Position numbers and translations under genes: made by a program. Positions 40,096-41,210 of a DNA stretch of 41,210 nt are shown piece by piece (position 1 is the first letter of the stretch; each line of letters opens with the position of its first letter). The notes under the pieces are model-generated. The model did not search any database and was not told where the DNA came from. It was given only the letters and a program-made list of their open reading frames with translations. The stretch comes from CAYMRB01 sp964392615. Its GTDB lineage: Bacteria > Planctomycetota > UBA8108. The stretch covers positions 1 to 41,210 of the forward strand of contig CAYMRB010000028.1 of the NCBI GenBank assembly GCA_964392615.1, written 5' to 3'.

Positions 40096-41210
40096 GGCGC
40101 GGCTCCTGTCGTGCGAGCGGCTGCGCGCCGTTGCGGCCAGCGGCGAACGAGCAAGTCTCCCAAGTATGCGGCGAGAGCGAACAGCAGGCACCACGGCCAG
40201 CAGCGCATCAGGCGCAGCTCCGCGCCGTCCCCTCCCGGCAGCGCACGGAATCCGGTGACGGCGGCGAGCTCTCGGTGAGTGCCGCCCGTCGTCGATGCGA
40301 GCAGCGCGAGGTCGAGCGATCGCCGCGGGTCGACGTTGCGCTCCGGCGCCGCCGCGTGCCATGCGGGCGATACGAGATGCGCCGCACCGCCGGGCCAGTC
40401 CGTCGCGCTCACCTGCAGGCGAAGCGTCGCGCGGGCCATGTTGCGAACCGCCGCCTCCTCGAGCAGGCGTGCGGTGAAGAGGCCGGGAGCGCGCTCTTCG
40501 AACTCGAGCTCCTGCGCGGTGCCGTCGTCGCGAAGACGTTCGGCACGCGGCAGGTGCCGCCTCGCGGTGAGACGGCGAGCGATCACGCGAGCGCCGCGAC
40601 GATCCCGTTCGATCGTCCACGCGAACGGCTGCGGGTGCTCGCGGGCCGTGCGCGACAGGACGCGCAGCAGCCACGAACCGTAGCCATTCCACTCGCTCCA
40701 CGACTCGGTGCCGTCTCCGACCGGTTCGGTCGCCAACGCGGTCACGCGTCCCAGGCCGTGGCGCCAGCTCGTCAATACCGGATGGTGCTCTTCGGTCGTC
40801 TCGATGATGACGTGTGCTCCGGGGCGCGAACGCGTCTCGACGTACCCCGCGAGCTGCGGTGCGTCCGGTCGCGCGATGTCGCCCCACCAACCGCTGGCGC
40901 CGCCGAAGCTGACCGGATGGACGCCGGGGCGGTACGGCGGGATCTTCGACGTCGACGGCTGTTTGAGCAGGATCTCGGGGATATTGAACCGATTCGACGC
41001 GGCGTAGAAGTGGCCCTTGCCCCAATTGGCGATGTCGACGAGGAACTCGCTGTGCGCGTCGCCGCCGACGAGGACCGTCGAGACGTTGATTCCCTTCGCG
41101 GTCATGCGCCGCGTCAGGGTCTCGAAATCACCGGCTTCGACGCCGCCGTCGGTCAGCACGAGCACGTGCTTGTAGCGCGTCTGGACGTTCTGCATCGCGT
41201 AGAACGCCTC
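40092..41210 (-). CDS. VWA-domain membrane protein, C-terminal part (cut by window edge)
   Basis: The visible 372 residues are the C-terminal part of a larger gene entering from the right edge. The first part is the end of a von Willebrand A fold (HVLVLTDGGVEAGDFETLTR, GINVSTVLVGGDAHSEFLVD, WGKGHFYAASNRFNIPEILL), of which LTDG would be one metal-site loop; the main DxSxS loop would lie outside the window. Then comes VLTSWRHGLGRVTALATE, a segment typical of large VWA/glutamine-amidotransferase-like membrane proteins of the BatA-related kind. A beta-rich region follows, then a final membrane helix (CWPWCLLFALAAYLGDLLV, about 338-356) with a basic tail. It overlaps the giant TPR gene by ATGA. 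VWA proteins paired with TPR proteins recall Bat-type operons, but the rest of the locus is not visible. Confidence 0.8.
   Translation of the reverse strand, partial: EAFYAMQNVQTRYKHVLVLTDGGVEAGDFETLTRRMTAKGINVSTVLVGGDAHSEFLVDIANWGKGHFYAASNRFNIPEILLKQPSTSKIPPYRPGVHPVSFGGASGWWGDIARPDAPQLAGYVETRSRPGAHVIIETTEEHHPVLTSWRHGLGRVTALATEPVGDGTESWSEWNGYGSWLLRVLSRTAREHPQPFAWTIERDRRGARVIARRLTARRHLPRAERLRDDGTAQELEFEERAPGLFTARLLEEAAVRNMARATLRLQVSATDWPGGAAHLVSPAWHAAAPERNVDPRRSLDLALLASTTGGTHRELAAVTGFRALPGGDGAELRLMRCWPWCLLFALAAYLGDLLVRRWPQRRAAARTTGAAP

Noticed and set aside
36229..40278. 1349-codon plus-strand open frame opposite the giant TPR gene
   Set aside because: It is the complement of a high-GC coding frame, has no start signals or conserved domains, and its composition (Arg, Glu, Leu, Val rich) is typical of an antisense shadow.
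40096..41025. Upstream extension of the giant TPR reading frame
   Set aside because: It overlaps the VWA gene in another frame, is very Arg-rich like a shadow frame, and a signal-peptide start with ATGA coupling exists at 40095.

Overview
This is a GC-rich window (mostly about 65-70% by eye) that looks like a contig from an uncultivated member of the Planctomycetota. The evidence is the kind of genes present: tandem EF-hand (dockerin-like) cassettes followed by a cysteine tail, quinoprotein-type beta-propellers with LamG domains, a CRTAC1-type FG-GAP/ASPIC protein next to a TPR protein, DUF4091/DNRLRE glycosidase-like enzymes, a membrane protein with a DNPYSAP start, and very long exported TPR proteins. 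No rRNA, tRNA, CRISPR array, insertion sequence or phage module was found. One 100-N scaffold gap lies at 1087-1186.

Layout. 1-1.4 kb: the start of an exported HEAT-like protein (minus strand, cut by the edge), then two Hsp20 genes on the minus strand. The upstream Hsp20 gene is damaged by the gap, and its leader can fold so that the Shine-Dalgarno is sequestered, like an RNA thermometer. 1.6-8.4 kb: a translationally coupled plus-strand trio (DNRLRE-DUF4091 glycosidase-like protein, pectate-lyase-like protein, membrane-anchored HEAT protein), apparently for polysaccharide breakdown. 8.5-10.8 kb: a secreted lamin-tail/dockerin-like protein on the minus strand. 11.2 kb: a small membrane protein. 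11.8-17.4 kb: a minus-strand pair, an exported methyltransferase-fold/beta-propeller/LamG protein coupled to an uncharacterised glycosidase-like protein.

17.7-24.5 kb: a tripartite efflux operon on the plus strand. Its outer-membrane component is an ABC-type substrate-binding domain fused to TolC, followed by a lipoprotein membrane-fusion protein, an RND permease and a truncated four-helix-bundle (S23-type) ORF, and it ends at a strong hairpin terminator. 24.7-27.7 kb: an exported TPR protein overlapping a CRTAC1-like protein. 27.7-29.1 kb: a membrane-anchored TAXI-type solute-binding protein with no TRAP permease in view. 29.3-30.6 kb: a LamG/dockerin-like secreted protein split by a frameshift. 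30.6-32.5 kb: a spermidine-synthase-like and an O-methyltransferase-like protein, divergent. 32.5-41.2 kb: a minus-strand coupled operon of a VWA-type membrane protein (cut by the edge), a 2382-residue exported TPR protein and an L-rhamnose-mutarotase-family lipoprotein.

Most genes encode exported or envelope proteins, and many neighbours overlap by ATGA or TGATG, so translational coupling is common. The items most worth a second look are the substrate-binding/TolC fusion, the Hsp20 leader fold, the exported methyltransferase-propeller fusion, the shared C-terminal cysteine tail on two secreted proteins, and the exported rhamnose mutarotase.
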